Below, one piece after another: positions 27,728 to 36,432 of a DNA stretch of 64,000 nt. The DNA comes from Cupriavidus oxalaticus (GTDB taxonomy: Bacteria > Pseudomonadota > Gammaproteobacteria > Burkholderiales > Burkholderiaceae), in contig NZ_CP038637.1 in NCBI RefSeq assembly GCF_004768545.1, positions 62,001 through 126,000 of the forward strand. Direction: 5' to 3'. Both the position numbers and the translations under genes were made by a program. Under the pieces are notes generated by a model that saw only the letters and a program-made list of their open reading frames with translations, made no database searches and was not told the origin of the DNA. Numbering within the stretch: position 1 is the stretch's first letter; every line of letters begins with the position of its first letter.

Positions 27728-29646
27728 GTCGCGGTAGGAATGCCCATTACTGAGCACCCCCCGCACAGATCCCGGCGTGCGCAATTCACGCACCGGGCTC
27801 CTGCCTCGGGTATTTGGCGGTGAACCGCACAACGGGCCATGGGTGAAGGACTCGGGGTGGGGGCAGCCAGTCCCTTGCCAGCCTTTTCATCAGAGCCCAC
27901 GTGGTGCCGTCTTTCTGGCTGCGACGCCGTAGCGCCCGCCGCCAGAGGTCGGTCACGTGTGCCCGGAAGGCGTGAAGGGTTGGGGTGTTTGTCGGCACGG
28001 CGTGGTAGTTGAAGTACCCTTGCACCACACGCCGCAGCCAGCGCCCTTGCTCCGAGATCGGCTGATGCCATCTGCGTCTCAACTCCTCTTTGATTTCCCC
28101 TAGCTTGGCCTGCATCCGGTCTCGCCGGGAGCGCCGCCTGAGCATGAACTTGCCGTCTTTGGCCCGTCCACAGATGTGGGTGAACCCCAGGAAGTTGAAG
28201 GTCTCGGGCTTGCCCGCCCCACGCCTAGCTCGGTTCTCGGCTGCAAAGCGACCGAATTCGATCAGGCGGGTTTTCTCCGGGTGTAGCTCAAGCGCAAACT
28301 GCTCCAGCCTTTGCTGCATGTCACGCTTAAAGCGCTTGGCGTCATAAGCCTTGGCGACACCGACAACGATGTCGTCGGCATATCGCACGATGATGATGTT
28401 CCCCTCGGCACGGCGGTTTCGCCACCGGTTCGCCCAGAGGTCGAAGACGTAATGCAGGTAGATATTGGCCAGCAAGGGTGAGATGACCGACCCCTGTGGC
28501 GTACCTTCCTCGGTGGCTGACACCACCCCATCTTCCATCGCACCAGCCTTTAGCCATTTGCTAATCAGGCGCAACACGCGCCGGTCGCCGATGCGGTGCT
28601 CCAAGAACCGGATTAGCCAGTCATGGCTGACGGTATCGAAGAACCGGCTGATGTCGGCGTCCAGTATCCAGCTCACATTGGTACGCGCTATTCCGGTGGC
28701 CAGTGCATCCAGCGCATCGTGCTGACTGCGCTTTGGCCGGAACCCATACGAGAACCCAAGGAAGTCCGTCTCATAGACCGCGTTGAGAACCTCCACCACC
28801 GCGCGCTGGACGATCTTGTCCTCCAGCGCGGCAATGCCCAGTGGGCGCAGCTTGCCATCCGCCTTCGGTATGTACTGCCGGCGGCTGGGCTGTGCCCGGT
28901 AGGCTTGGCGGTGAAGGCGCCCGTGCAAGTCGCTCAGGTTTGCCTCTAGGTCTTGCTCGTAGTCGCTCCATGTCACCCCATCGACCCCCGCCGCCGCCTT
29001 CCGTTTCAGCCAGAAGAACGACGTCTGCAATAACTCAAGGTCGATCAGGTGGAACAGCGCTGTGAACCGCTCCTTCTTCCTTTGCCTTGCGGCTTCCCGC
29101 ACACGGACCAATCGCTGGGACACGCTTAACCGGCTCAGCGTCCGGGACGTGCGTGACCAGTCCATGTTCCCCTTGGCCTCCCCCCTTGGCTCCACCGACT
29201 CCGCCTCCGGTTGCCCGGACTTGTTCGCCAGCTTCGTCGCTACTATGGGGAAGTCCGACTTCTCCTGACCGTTCATCATCGGCTTCGGCTCCTCGCCTTC
29301 CCGATGCGGACCGCGCAGCAATACCACCACCGCGGGCCAGTCAGGAGATCTCCCGGTTCCCGCACAAGGAGCGTACGTACATGCCAGGGTCTCAGACCGC
29401 GCCGAGTCGAGTGGACGCTCGCGCAAGCGCGCCCACCCGTGTTGCCTTCCGCATACAGTAGTACGTCGGCACTCGGGACTGAATATGCTTTTCGCGGCTC
29501 AATGGCTGGCCTATACGCACCCCTGTCAACGCTTCGCTGCGTGCCTCGCGGCCCGCAACGCATGACTCGGGGACAGTGTGATTCGCTAAATCTTCTGCTG
29601 TCAGGGACTTTCACCCTTTACTCCTTGCCGGTTAGCCGGCGCACAC
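27728..29646 (-). mobile_element. Group II intron with encoded reverse transcriptase
   Basis: About 1.9 kb on the minus strand. The 5' end reads GTGTGCGCCGG at 29646, followed soon by the typical GGGTGAAAGTCCCT segment. Near the 3' end the domain V hairpin (GAGCCCGGTGCG...CGCACGCCGGGATC, about 27760-27803) is present, then a domain VI stem with a bulged A. The intron is predicted to end ...CCGCGAC at 27728. The boundaries are estimated from motifs; splicing was not tested. The intron-encoded protein is complete, so it may still move. Confidence 0.85.
27786..29279 (-). CDS. ltrA: Group II intron reverse transcriptase/maturase
   Basis: 497 residues from ATG 29279 (ATG 29276 is the next codon). 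The RT core is complete: AAAGVDGVTW, IPKADGKLRPLGI, FLGFSYGFRPKRS, DADISRFFDTV, GTPQGSVISPLLANIYL and the catalytic VRYADD. The maturase (X) domain follows, and the end (WLPPPRVLHPWP...RF) lacks an HNH endonuclease, as in RmInt1-like introns. It binds its own intron RNA, helps splicing and drives retrohoming. Confidence 0.93.
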   Translation of the reverse strand: MMNGQEKSDFPIVATKLANKSGQPEAESVEPRGEAKGNMDWSRTSRTLSRLSVSQRLVRVREAARQRKKERFTALFHLIDLELLQTSFFWLKRKAAAGVDGVTWSDYEQDLEANLSDLHGRLHRQAYRAQPSRRQYIPKADGKLRPLGIAALEDKIVQRAVVEVLNAVYETDFLGFSYGFRPKRSQHDALDALATGIARTNVSWILDADISRFFDTVSHDWLIRFLEHRIGDRRVLRLISKWLKAGAMEDGVVSATEEGTPQGSVISPLLANIYLHYVFDLWANRWRNRRAEGNIIIVRYADDIVVGVAKAYDAKRFKRDMQQRLEQFALELHPEKTRLIEFGRFAAENRARRGAGKPETFNFLGFTHICGRAKDGKFMLRRRSRRDRMQAKLGEIKEELRRRWHQPISEQGRWLRRVVQGYFNYHAVPTNTPTLHAFRAHVTDLWRRALRRRSQKDGTTWALMKRLARDWLPPPRVLHPWPVVRFTAKYPRQEPGA

Positions 29647-29714
29647 TGTATATTCATACAGTTATGCCTAAGAAGAAATTCCCTATCGGGCCGGACGGAA
29701 AATACTGTAGGAAA

Positions 29715-29774
29715 CCGGAATTAGCTGGACTACAGATCAGTTTGCTGGACTGGAAATCCGGAATTAGCTGGACT
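29715..29774. repeat. Left-end internal repeats of the 5.3-kb element
   Basis: CCGGAATTAGCTGGACT at 29715-29731 and again at 29758-29774, with a shorter GCTGGACTGG copy between them. The same motif occurs in opposite orientation at the right end. Confidence 0.8.
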
Positions 29775-29897
29775 GCCGTGCAATTCTCGCCGACGCTGAG
29801 CCAGGATCTGTTGGTCGGTTCGCCCTTTGCTCACTGGGCGTGGCTCAAGAAGTCGGCGAGGCGGCCGTCAATACGGAACTCCATTCCGTGTCTTGCC

Positions 29898-30125
29898 ATG
29901 CGTTACATCCCGATCCGCGACCAGCACCTTACTATCCTCGCCCGCAACCGCGACGCCTGGCGGGCTCGGGCGGAACGACGCTTTGACGTCGAAGATCTCA
30001 TTCAGGCATGCGTTCCGGATGCCGCCACTTGCGATCCAAGCATTGTGGCCGACGCGATCCGGGAGTGGTTCGATAGTTTTGACGACGGAATTCCGGCATG
30101 GCGGCTGGCATCGCAAGATCGATAA
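29898..30125 (+). CDS. Possible small protein
   Basis: 75 codons (MRYIPIRDQHLTILARNRD...) with a protein-like composition and an acidic C-terminal half (DPSIVADAIREWFDSFDDG). There is no clear ribosome-binding site. It is inside the 5.3-kb element, near its left end. It may be a small gene or the remains of a larger one. Confidence 0.3.
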   Translation: MRYIPIRDQHLTILARNRDAWRARAERRFDVEDLIQACVPDAATCDPSIVADAIREWFDSFDDGIPAWRLASQDR

Positions 30126-30372
30126 GATGCCGGCCCAAACGGCTCCAGCCCGAGGTTCGGCGCGCCAGGGAGGACCGTTGTCGGCCACGAGGCGACATTC
30201 GCTCCTACCGTCGACCGGATGCTCAGGCGTCAGTTCCTCGCCGCAAACCGGTCCTCGGAGCGCCGAAGGCCCGCCCCATTGGTAGGCGTGATCATCAGCA
30301 TGAAGCGCCGTGGGGAGCCGGGAATAGCCGGACTACCCCCAGCTCGTCCCACACGGAACTGCAGAAGGCGCT

Positions 30373-31620
30373 CTAATCTCCGTAGCAATGAATCGTACTG
30401 CCGGTTCTGCCGGTAACGGAGGTCGCCAATATGCCCTGGTCGATTGATGAAAAGAATCTATTGATCAGCATTCCATCAGCCCCCCGAGGCGCGTACGCTT
30501 TGTAGGGAATGGCTTCAGGCGACTCACGGAACGAGACGGCAAGGAACAGTGGTGGCGATGTTCCAGGGCCGCGAGAGAAGGGATCGGCGACTTTGCCATT
30601 GGCCTCAAACTGCCAACCGGCCAAGTAGGTAACGCGCCTCCCAAAGACGGTAAGCGGCCCGGATGGCTCGAAGACCGGGATGCCATCATAACCGTCGACA
30701 TACTTGAGAAGGCCGGCCTTCAGCATCCCTCGAATAATGTCTCCAGGATTTGGCGGTCTCCTGCACGCCAACTGCTCCTCCAATGCTTTGCCGGCGACGT
30801 CAAGGCGATGTTCTGGTTCACTTGCAGAAATGACAGAGCCGGTTATTTGGAACGGTCGCGTGTTTTCCGCGCTGTCGTACGCTACTGGGGAATTGACGGT
30901 ATTGGCACCCGCGACGCCGAGTCGATCTTCCCCTTGGGAGGGGGCATTCGCCACTTCCGTTGCTTGGGCGAGTAGCGTCGGCGGAATGGTCACCGGCTGC
31001 GAGCCGGATGCCCCTACGGGGTCATATGCGTTTCTCTTGCTTGATGGCATAAAACAGATCGCGATTAGCAAAGAAATGCCAATCAAGCAAGCAGAGACGC
31101 TTCCGCTGATTCCCTGACTTTCTTCCTTCGGCTTCGGGTTGTATCGCGGCTCATACGCCGGCGCTGCTCGCATGCCAGCAGCGGCAGCTTCCCTGCGTTC
31201 GCGCTCGGATTCCTCCCGCATGCGAGCAGCGGCCTCTTCCCTACGCCGTTCACGCTCGGCGTCCTCCTGCATGCGAGTAGCGGTCTCTTCCCTGCGCTTA
31301 CGTGCGGCTTCCTCTCGCGCATGACGCGCTTCTGCTTCCTGTTCTTGCTGCGGGGCAGGCCTTGGCGGTTGCTGTGACTTAGCTGAACTGTGGTGCCTCA
31401 TCGATGCCTCTTCGGCAGCCAGTTTGCGATCGTATTCCGCACGCGCCACTTCGTTGCCAAGGACCGCGAATGCAGCGTTAAGGTCCTTCATGATTCGATC
31501 CGCATCCGGGTGAGTGCTCTTGTCCGGGTGATACTGCTGACTCAGTGCGCGATAGGCGGCCTTAATGACAGCCAGCGGCGCATTGCGCGCTACCTTCAGG
31601 TTGTCGTAGTGCGTGTGCAT
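30373..31620 (-). CDS. Membrane-anchored J-domain (DnaJ-like) protein
   Basis: 415 residues. A J domain occupies residues 1-65, with the HPD motif at 31-33 needed to stimulate an Hsp70. A charged Glu/Arg repeat coiled coil follows (about 85-160; units like EERERREEAAARMREE), then a transmembrane helix near 180-197 (VSACLIGISLLIAICFM). The C-terminal domain (about 220-415) has no recognised family and would lie on the far side of the membrane. The coding DNA for the coiled coil is internally repetitive. It may localise DnaK activity at the membrane; it is cargo of the element. Confidence 0.75.
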   Translation of the reverse strand: MHTHYDNLKVARNAPLAVIKAAYRALSQQYHPDKSTHPDADRIMKDLNAAFAVLGNEVARAEYDRKLAAEEASMRHHSSAKSQQPPRPAPQQEQEAEARHAREEAARKRREETATRMQEDAERERRREEAAARMREESERERREAAAAGMRAAPAYEPRYNPKPKEESQGISGSVSACLIGISLLIAICFMPSSKRNAYDPVGASGSQPVTIPPTLLAQATEVANAPSQGEDRLGVAGANTVNSPVAYDSAENTRPFQITGSVISASEPEHRLDVAGKALEEQLACRRPPNPGDIIRGMLKAGLLKYVDGYDGIPVFEPSGPLTVFGRRVTYLAGWQFEANGKVADPFSRGPGTSPPLFLAVSFRESPEAIPYKAYAPRGADGMLINRFFSSIDQGILATSVTGRTGSTIHCYGD

Positions 31621-31872
31621 TCTGTACCAGCGCTCCCCTGATTATGTGGACCTGTTCTCGTTATTCTTTCGAAAAGTCTTGCAGACCTACCAAACTAGGT
31701 CGAGAATTCTACTGGATTCCGTCGATTACTAATTATCGCAGGGCGGCTCATCGGCCAAGCGTGCTCGAGACTCTACGACAGTCGAGCTTGCAGGGCGCGG
31801 ATACGTAGACCGTATTATAAGTTTCACCGTTGCGACAGTATATGTGTCAATCCACCTGGCGAAGGCAGTTTC

Positions 31873-32036
31873 AGTCATCCCTGGGTTCTGGAACACATCC
31901 CGATGGATAAGACGGTTCTGCGCAAATGGCTGGAGGCCGGGTACATCGATGAGGGATCTCTGTTCGAGACACGGGCGGGTACACCCCAGGGGGGCATCAT
32001 CTCACCTGTGATCGCGAATATGGCGCTGGAACTGAA
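31873..32036 (+). pseudogene. Fragment of a group II intron reverse transcriptase
   Basis: An open segment reads SHPWVLEHIPMDKTVLRKWL, then RAGTPQGGIISPVIANMALE, which is RT motif 4 of an intron-encoded protein of a different type from the one at 27786. The rest of the gene is missing on both sides. It shows an older intron was destroyed inside this element. Confidence 0.7.
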
Positions 32037-32150
32037 TGTGTCACCGGCAAGCTGGGGTCAATGGGCCAGGCCCCTGCCGGGCCCCGACCGAAGGCAGAGA
32101 TCGGCCACGAGCTGTCGTCGCAAGCGTGGCCGCCTGCGTCATTCGAATGA

Positions 32151-32447
32151 CCGCTTCTTCGGGAGCCGACCGTCAACAAGGACGGATTCCTGGTTGGCAC
32201 CCTTGTCAACCGCAACTCGGTGGCATGCAGGGTTGCCCTCGACGTGAGCTCGTTCGACAAAAACGGCACACTGGTCGATACCAATGGGGGGATGGCTTGG
32301 CCCGCCAGTACCAGCAACATCGAGCCGGAAACGCCCTACAACTTCTCACTCAATAGAACAGGGAGGAAAAGTCCCATCTTCCTTTCGGGAGCTCTCCTGG
32401 CGACGAAGCCGCTTGGCGAGTTCGTGCGTTCCATCGCGCAGCAGTGA
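32151..32447 (+). pseudogene. C-terminal remnant of an unknown protein
   Basis: 99 codons open from just after a stop at 32148, ending in TGA 32445. The middle (DGFLVGTLVNRNSVACRVAL, then SSFDKNGTLVDTNG) looks like a beta-rich domain. No start codon with a ribosome-binding site precedes it, and it follows directly on the RT fragment, so it is probably truncated at its 5' side. It converges on the ClpP-like gene. Confidence 0.4.
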
Positions 32448-32473
32448 GCCCTTCGCCGCCAGTCCTCCACTAC

Positions 32474-33535
32474 TCACCGCCTGGCGGTGTAGCAGTTCTT
32501 CGCGTAGTCCTGAATCTTTCCCTTGACGCCGCTGATGTCGACTGCGGCCGTGTATCCCACGGCCCCGTCCGCGGCAATCCAGGCGGTAATGGTCTTGGAT
32601 GATAACAAGGTCCGCATTTCGGCGGATAGCAATTCCCGATGTACCCACACGACGGACTCCCTGCGCTGGAGCCCCTGCGCAGTGGCCCCCTTTCTCTGAG
32701 GCTGAATCTCTGTTCCGTCGAACGTAAAATACGAGTTTGTGGCCCACTCGAATTTACCTTTGGCATCCGCTTCAGTGGTGACCAGCCCACCGCCCAACCC
32801 CATTTTTCCATCAAAGCACGTGAACAGGAAACGGGCACTCCAGTTTGTATACTCCTGCTCCACTTTCAAATAGGTTGCACCTTGCGCCTGTTTCAGCTCC
32901 GCGGTTGCCGGCTGTGTCCCGTTATTCGAGAATCGCAGCTTCGCCGCATCTTGCGCGGTCAACCAAAGAATGCCCTCAGGACGCACTGAGGCTGACGCAG
33001 AAAATGCCAAGGCATCGACGCCCATATTCTGTAGATATGCCACGATGAGACCGCTCGTTTCCTGGCTCGTGCCATTGTCTATCGTTGTGCTTTTGGCCGA
33101 AAACTGATGAAGCCCGAGCTTTGTCTCCTTGCCTGAGAAGTATCGCCCACGACCGCCCGCAAATGCGTAGGCGCACGCGCTCGCACAATATCCCCGTTCA
33201 ACCATCTGGCCTTGCGAATACGTCGCGATGCCCGTGTCGAATCCGAGGCTGCGGATTTTGGTGCCGAGTTGTATGCCACCAAACAGGGATCCGCCCGGGG
33301 AATTAAACAGCACGGTCGCGGAGGTTATATTGTTTGCCTTGACGAACCGCTCAAAGTCCATCGCCGTGGACGAGGCAATCTCACCGTCCGCGTAGATTCT
33401 CGTTTCGCCGCCCCCGCGATTGATCCATGACAGGACGTCATACGCCTCATGCTTCGGAGCGGAGAATGTCATGGCATCGGCATTACCCACCAACATGGCA
33501 ATGGCTAATAACGAAGCCTTAGCGAAGATTTTCAT
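32474..33535 (-). CDS. Periplasmic ClpP-like serine protease (COG3904 type)
   Basis: 353 residues from ATG 33535, which begins a signal peptide (MKIFAKASLLAIAMLVGNADA). The ClpP/crotonase fold is seen in residues 40-180: LFNSPGGSLFGGIQLG (oxyanion loop), YCASACAYAFAGGRGRYF (with the nucleophilic Ser in CASAC) and LGLHQFSA with the candidate His. The C-terminal domain (about 215-353) is unfamiliar. It is probably a secreted peptidase of the outer envelope. It is cargo of the element and is not linked to an operon. Confidence 0.75.
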   Translation of the reverse strand: MKIFAKASLLAIAMLVGNADAMTFSAPKHEAYDVLSWINRGGGETRIYADGEIASSTAMDFERFVKANNITSATVLFNSPGGSLFGGIQLGTKIRSLGFDTGIATYSQGQMVERGYCASACAYAFAGGRGRYFSGKETKLGLHQFSAKSTTIDNGTSQETSGLIVAYLQNMGVDALAFSASASVRPEGILWLTAQDAAKLRFSNNGTQPATAELKQAQGATYLKVEQEYTNWSARFLFTCFDGKMGLGGGLVTTEADAKGKFEWATNSYFTFDGTEIQPQRKGATAQGLQRRESVVWVHRELLSAEMRTLLSSKTITAWIAADGAVGYTAAVDISGVKGKIQDYAKNCYTARR

Positions 33536-34077
33536 TTTGGTTACCTGGCGAGCTAGATTCGCAACGACTGGCAGTGTAGCTGAACTGCCTTCCCTTTTTG
33601 CACCCCTCTCTGCGCGGGCTGACGGCCGCATCCACCGGCTTGACAGCCCTCTTGCGAACGGGCGATATGAACAAGGCTGAGAATTTCACCTGCTCGGCCA
33701 GTTAAGCGAAAGCCGTTCCGTGGAGAGGCGACGCCGACTGGCGTCGTCGCCTCCGACGACCGGTAAACGCTCAAGAGCGGCCACAGTTGGCTTACATGTT
33801 CACCGGCAGTTAAGGGTCGTGGACGGCCCGTACGATCTCCGCCACCGAGTTGTGGAAGCCTCGAACGGCACAGAAGGATCGGGCAACAGGATGTCGAGAG
33901 GGTGTAGCGCCAGCCCGCATGCCGTAAAACGGCGGGAGTGCGGCGTGCGTCAAGGTACCTGTCGCCTCGTCATGCCGCCCCGCGCTGCAATCGCGCGCCG
34001 GGACCTGACCGCCTGTTGGCGCGCACACCACCAAATTGCCGGTATCCTTTAGCCCCGGAAGCGGCAGGAGGCAATTG
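33536..34077. other. Long intergenic stretch without a supported gene
   Basis: About 540 bases inside the 5.3-kb element, between the ClpP-like gene and the HNH gene, which are divergent. Frames present lack start signals. The end (34060-34071) carries the GGCAGGAGG ribosome-binding site of the HNH gene. Confidence 0.5.
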
Positions 34078-34620
34078 ATGAGCGAAGCAAAGAAATGTAA
34101 AGACTGCGGGAAGATGCTGCCCGTCACGCGCGAGTATTTCGGTCAGTTCAAGAACCGCAAGGCAAACGGCGAAGTCGTCATTGGATTTCGCAACTCTTGC
34201 CGCACCTGTATGGCCGCGAACACAGCCCGACACTCGGCCAACAATCCTGACCTAGTGCAAGAAAGGAATAGGCTTCGCCGGGAGCGCAATCTGCAAGGGG
34301 GTGGAGACTATACCGTCGAGGACATCGAGGCAATTCGCCGGGAGCTTGCGGACGCCTGTCGATTTTGTGCTTTGCCTCTCAACAGGCAAGGCGAAGTCGA
34401 ACACCTTACGCCAGTTGCACGAGGGGGCACAAGCAATCCAAATAACCTCACGCTGGCATGTTCCCGCTGCAATCTTGCAAAAGGAAACAAGACGTTGACC
34501 GAGTTCAACGAATGGAGGAAGGAACGGGGATTGTCAGTACGCCAGATTTCGCCTAAAGGTGAGGCCCCTGACTTTCCGGTGGGACTTCCTGGGAAGGGCA
34601 GCAAGGCGGAGAGAAGATAG
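34078..34620 (+). CDS. HNH endonuclease with N-terminal zinc finger
   Basis: 180 residues from ATG 34078, seven bases after GGAGG. The N-terminal part has two Cys pairs (KCKDCGKML and SCRTCMA) that form a zinc ribbon often seen with HNH proteins. The catalytic domain is at about 110-155: CRFCALPL, EVEHLTPVARGGTSNPNNLT, then CSRCNLAKGN, the complete His-Asn-His pattern with the zinc Cys. It cuts DNA; whether it defends, homes or helps the element is not clear. Confidence 0.9.
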   Translation: MSEAKKCKDCGKMLPVTREYFGQFKNRKANGEVVIGFRNSCRTCMAANTARHSANNPDLVQERNRLRRERNLQGGGDYTVEDIEAIRRELADACRFCALPLNRQGEVEHLTPVARGGTSNPNNLTLACSRCNLAKGNKTLTEFNEWRKERGLSVRQISPKGEAPDFPVGLPGKGSKAERR

Positions 34621-35046
34621 GCTGTCTAACAGCCTGGTGCACCGTCTTTTAGTTCCGGCGCGCAGAAGCAGCCAATATCCCGGGCCGGCGGTTGACTCCG
34701 TAAATTGTGTGCACGGCAGACGGCGAGCGCGCGCCAGACGGGCGCCGCTCGAGTGCAAACGTTATGAATGTCCGTTTGCATCGACGGGTTGAATCCACGG
34801 TCGGCAAGCGCCGATGAGAACCGGCAGAGGCTACCGATAACGAACGAGTTCGCACTTGGCGGCCTGGGATGGAAATCTGTGAAATATGCGCAAAACTGCG
34901 CGTGCACGGCAGTCCAGCTAATTCGCGCTTGTCGGTCACGGCAGTCCGGCTAATTCCGGTTTTAAGACGGCCGAGCGGCGACGGAATTAGCTGTTAAGTC
35001 ATTGATTTTTCGTAGAATGCAGTTCAGCTAATTCCGGTTCCTCACA
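34621..35046. other. Intergenic right end of the 5.3-kb element
   Basis: About 425 bases without a supported gene. The last 136 bases hold the right-end repeats of the element. Confidence 0.5.
34911..35046. repeat. Right-end internal repeats of the 5.3-kb element
   Basis: AGTCCAGCTAATTC at 34911, AGTCCGGCTAATTCCGG at 34943-34959, a directly oriented CGGAATTAGCTG at 34982, and AGTTCAGCTAATTCCGG at 35021. The terminal TTCCTCACA closes the element. Confidence 0.8.
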
Positions 35047-35344
35047 ATACGAATACCCCCGGCTGACCGCCGCCCAATTGCGCGCCATCTACGAACGCAA
35101 TCCGTCCGCAGAGGTGCGCGAGCTGCTATGGGAAATCCACCGGCTGCGCCTACTGATCCTGCGCGCCAATCAGCTCCAGGTGGCGTTGGACGGCGGCTGT
35201 GCGAACTCCACCGAATTCATCCTGGACATCTTTAGGCGCGAGCTGGCCGGCGAGCCATGCGTCGCCGAGAGACGCGAGTGGGAACGGCAGTTCTTTGGGC
35301 CTCCCCGCTCAGGCGGTGCGCATTGGCAGGAATGATCCCGCTGG

Positions 35345-35359
35345 GGTGAAATGGTCGCG
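35345..35359 (+). repeat. Single RepA-type iteron
   Basis: GGTGAAATGGTCGCG, same orientation as the copy at 27143 and as most origin copies. It lies ten bases after the stop of the split small gene. Confidence 0.8.
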
Positions 35360-35489
35360 GCTTCTCTGGCGGCGCTGTCTGTGGCCGGAAGTGTCGTTTG
35401 CCGTTCGGACGCGCCTTGCCGATAACAATCAGTTATCGGCATGGGCCACGGCGACGAAGAAGCCGCCCGCAGGCGGCGCTTTGCCCTCG

Positions 35490-35747
35490 TCATTCCTCGG
35501 ACGTGTAAAACGCCCGGCCGCACGCCGGGCACTGCCATATGGGGGATTTACCCGGCGGTTGCGAGGCGTCCTCGTCAGGATAGCCGCAGGTCGCACAGGT
35601 GCCAACCGTGGCGCGGATCCGCGCCTGGCGCTCCGGTGGCAGGCGCTGAAATTCGGCGCGATTCCGCCGCACCATCTCTCGGTATTCCTCGGTTGTCATA
35701 TCCGGGAACAGGGCTCGCCGGATTTCTTCTTCGTCGGCTGGTTCCAT
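35490..35747 (-). CDS. Small zinc-ribbon protein
   Basis: 85 residues, preceded by a near-perfect AAAGGAGG site. The N-terminal half is a charged helix (EEEIRRALFPDMTTEEYREM). The C-terminal half has two Cys pairs (GTCATCGYP and WQCPACGRA) for one zinc ion. It is probably a DNA- or protein-binding accessory factor. It is one of a run of small minus-strand genes between the split gene and the RepA-type origin. Confidence 0.7.
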   Translation of the reverse strand: MEPADEEEIRRALFPDMTTEEYREMVRRNRAEFQRLPPERQARIRATVGTCATCGYPDEDASQPPGKSPIWQCPACGRAFYTSEE

Positions 35748-35795
35748 AGCGACCTCCTTTTTGAGGTTGTCCCGAGGGGGCGTTTTTCAATCTAT

Positions 35796-36061
35796 CTACT
35801 GCTGCTTCAGGAAATCGCTCATGCGTGGCGGCCGGTACGGTTTCCCATACCCGACGAAGCATGCGGCATAGGCTACGGCGATGGCCACGAGCGGATAAAC
35901 ACGCGTGGCATGAAACCTTCGTACACATAGTCGTATGGAACGAGCGTTGAGCGCACCGGCCAGCTGCCGTACGTCGAAAACCAAAACCACCAGCCAAACA
36001 CCACCGCAGCTAGCCATAGGGTCGTAGCCCACCACAACAGCAGGAAGAATCGTCGCTTCAT
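35796..36061 (-). pseudogene. Small two-helix membrane protein with a probable frameshift
   Basis: From ATG 36061 (strong AAGGAGG site) the first frame gives a transmembrane helix (FFLLLWWATTLWLAAVVFGWW) and goes on to ...VPYDYVYEGF. It then stops after 62 residues. A second frame, overlapping at about 35910, continues with a second hydrophobic helix (RVYPLVAIAVAYAACFVGYG) and ends at 35796. The two halves look like one protein broken by a single-base change. The shorter form may still be made. Confidence 0.55.
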
Positions 36062-36124
36062 TGTTCGCGCCCTCCTTGGTGCTTGTTTGAGCACCCCAAT
36101 GGAGCGTAGTCAGTTATCGCCATG

Positions 36125-36418
36125 TCAAATTTTGCTGGCCAGCGCCAAGAATTCCTCAAAGGTGTCCGGCCATATCAGGCCGTCTCGCTCCACGGCCTGG
36201 CGCAGAGTTGTGGTCCCTGCCGCGCCAAAACGGTTTGCCACGTCCTTGAAGCTCAACCCATCGGCCAACAGAACGAGCGTCTCGCCCCTCCGCTGGTACA
36301 GCGCATACGCATCCGCGGTCCGCTGCAGACGCCAGCCGCGTAATGCTGCAGCGATGAAGATAGGCCGGTCCAGAGGATGCGTTTCCAGCAGTTCAGGTTC
36401 ATAACGCATAGCGTCCAT
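36125..36418 (-). CDS. Small hypothetical protein
   Basis: 97 codons from ATG 36418; a second ATG at 36409 is possible. The C-terminal half includes a helix-turn-helix-like segment (GETLVLLADGLSFKDVANRF). It follows the zinc-binding gene at 36433 by 14 bases, so the two are probably co-transcribed. No family recognised. Confidence 0.55.
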   Translation of the reverse strand: MDAMRYEPELLETHPLDRPIFIAAALRGWRLQRTADAYALYQRRGETLVLLADGLSFKDVANRFGAAGTTTLRQAVERDGLIWPDTFEEFLALASKI

Positions 36419-36432
36419 CCCATGGGAGCATT

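Larger units (their letters stand above)
27601..29657 (-). pseudogene. Short ORF interrupted by the group II intron
   Basis: If the intron (27728-29646) is removed, a 46-codon frame appears. It starts ATG AAT ATA CA at 29657, runs across the splice junction (QLEGQPIAGVRSRGVYVLLT...) and stops at 27601, overlapping the next gene. The peptide looks protein-like. Splicing of the intron RNA would restore it. I cannot assign a function, and the start has only a weak AGG site. Confidence 0.35.
29706..35046 (+). mobile_element. Transposase-less element with IS21-like ends and cargo genes
   Basis: 5341 bp. The ends are imperfect inverted repeats: TGTAGGAAACCGGAATTAGC on the left and, on the opposite strand, TGTGAGGAACCGGAATTAGC on the right. 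A 4-bp duplication ATAC flanks it (29702-29705 and 35047-35050). Extra copies of the GAATTAGC(T/C)GGACT motif lie inside both ends, as in IS21 elements. No transposase gene is present. It carries a DnaJ-domain protein, a ClpP-like periplasmic protein, an HNH nuclease and gene fragments. It was probably mobilised in trans. Confidence 0.75.
29664..35335 (+). pseudogene. Small plasmid gene split by a 5.3-kb element
   Basis: Codons 1-14 (29664-29705, MPKKKFPIGPDGKY) and codons 15 onward (35051-35335, EYPRLTAAQLRAIYERNP...) join in frame when the element and one ATAC copy are removed. The result is a 108-residue protein, mostly helical, with a Lys-rich start. Function unknown. The right-hand part has no start codon of its own near the junction, so the gene is broken. 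The reconstruction gives the exact ends of the inserted element. No ribosome-binding site is visible at the start, which now lies 18 bases from the intron boundary. Confidence 0.75.

Noticed and set aside
29646..29661. LexA-type SOS box CTGTATATTCATACAG
   Set aside because: Matches CTGT-N8-ACAG, but the first C belongs to the intron end. It was created by the insertion or is chance. Kept only as a remark in a finding.
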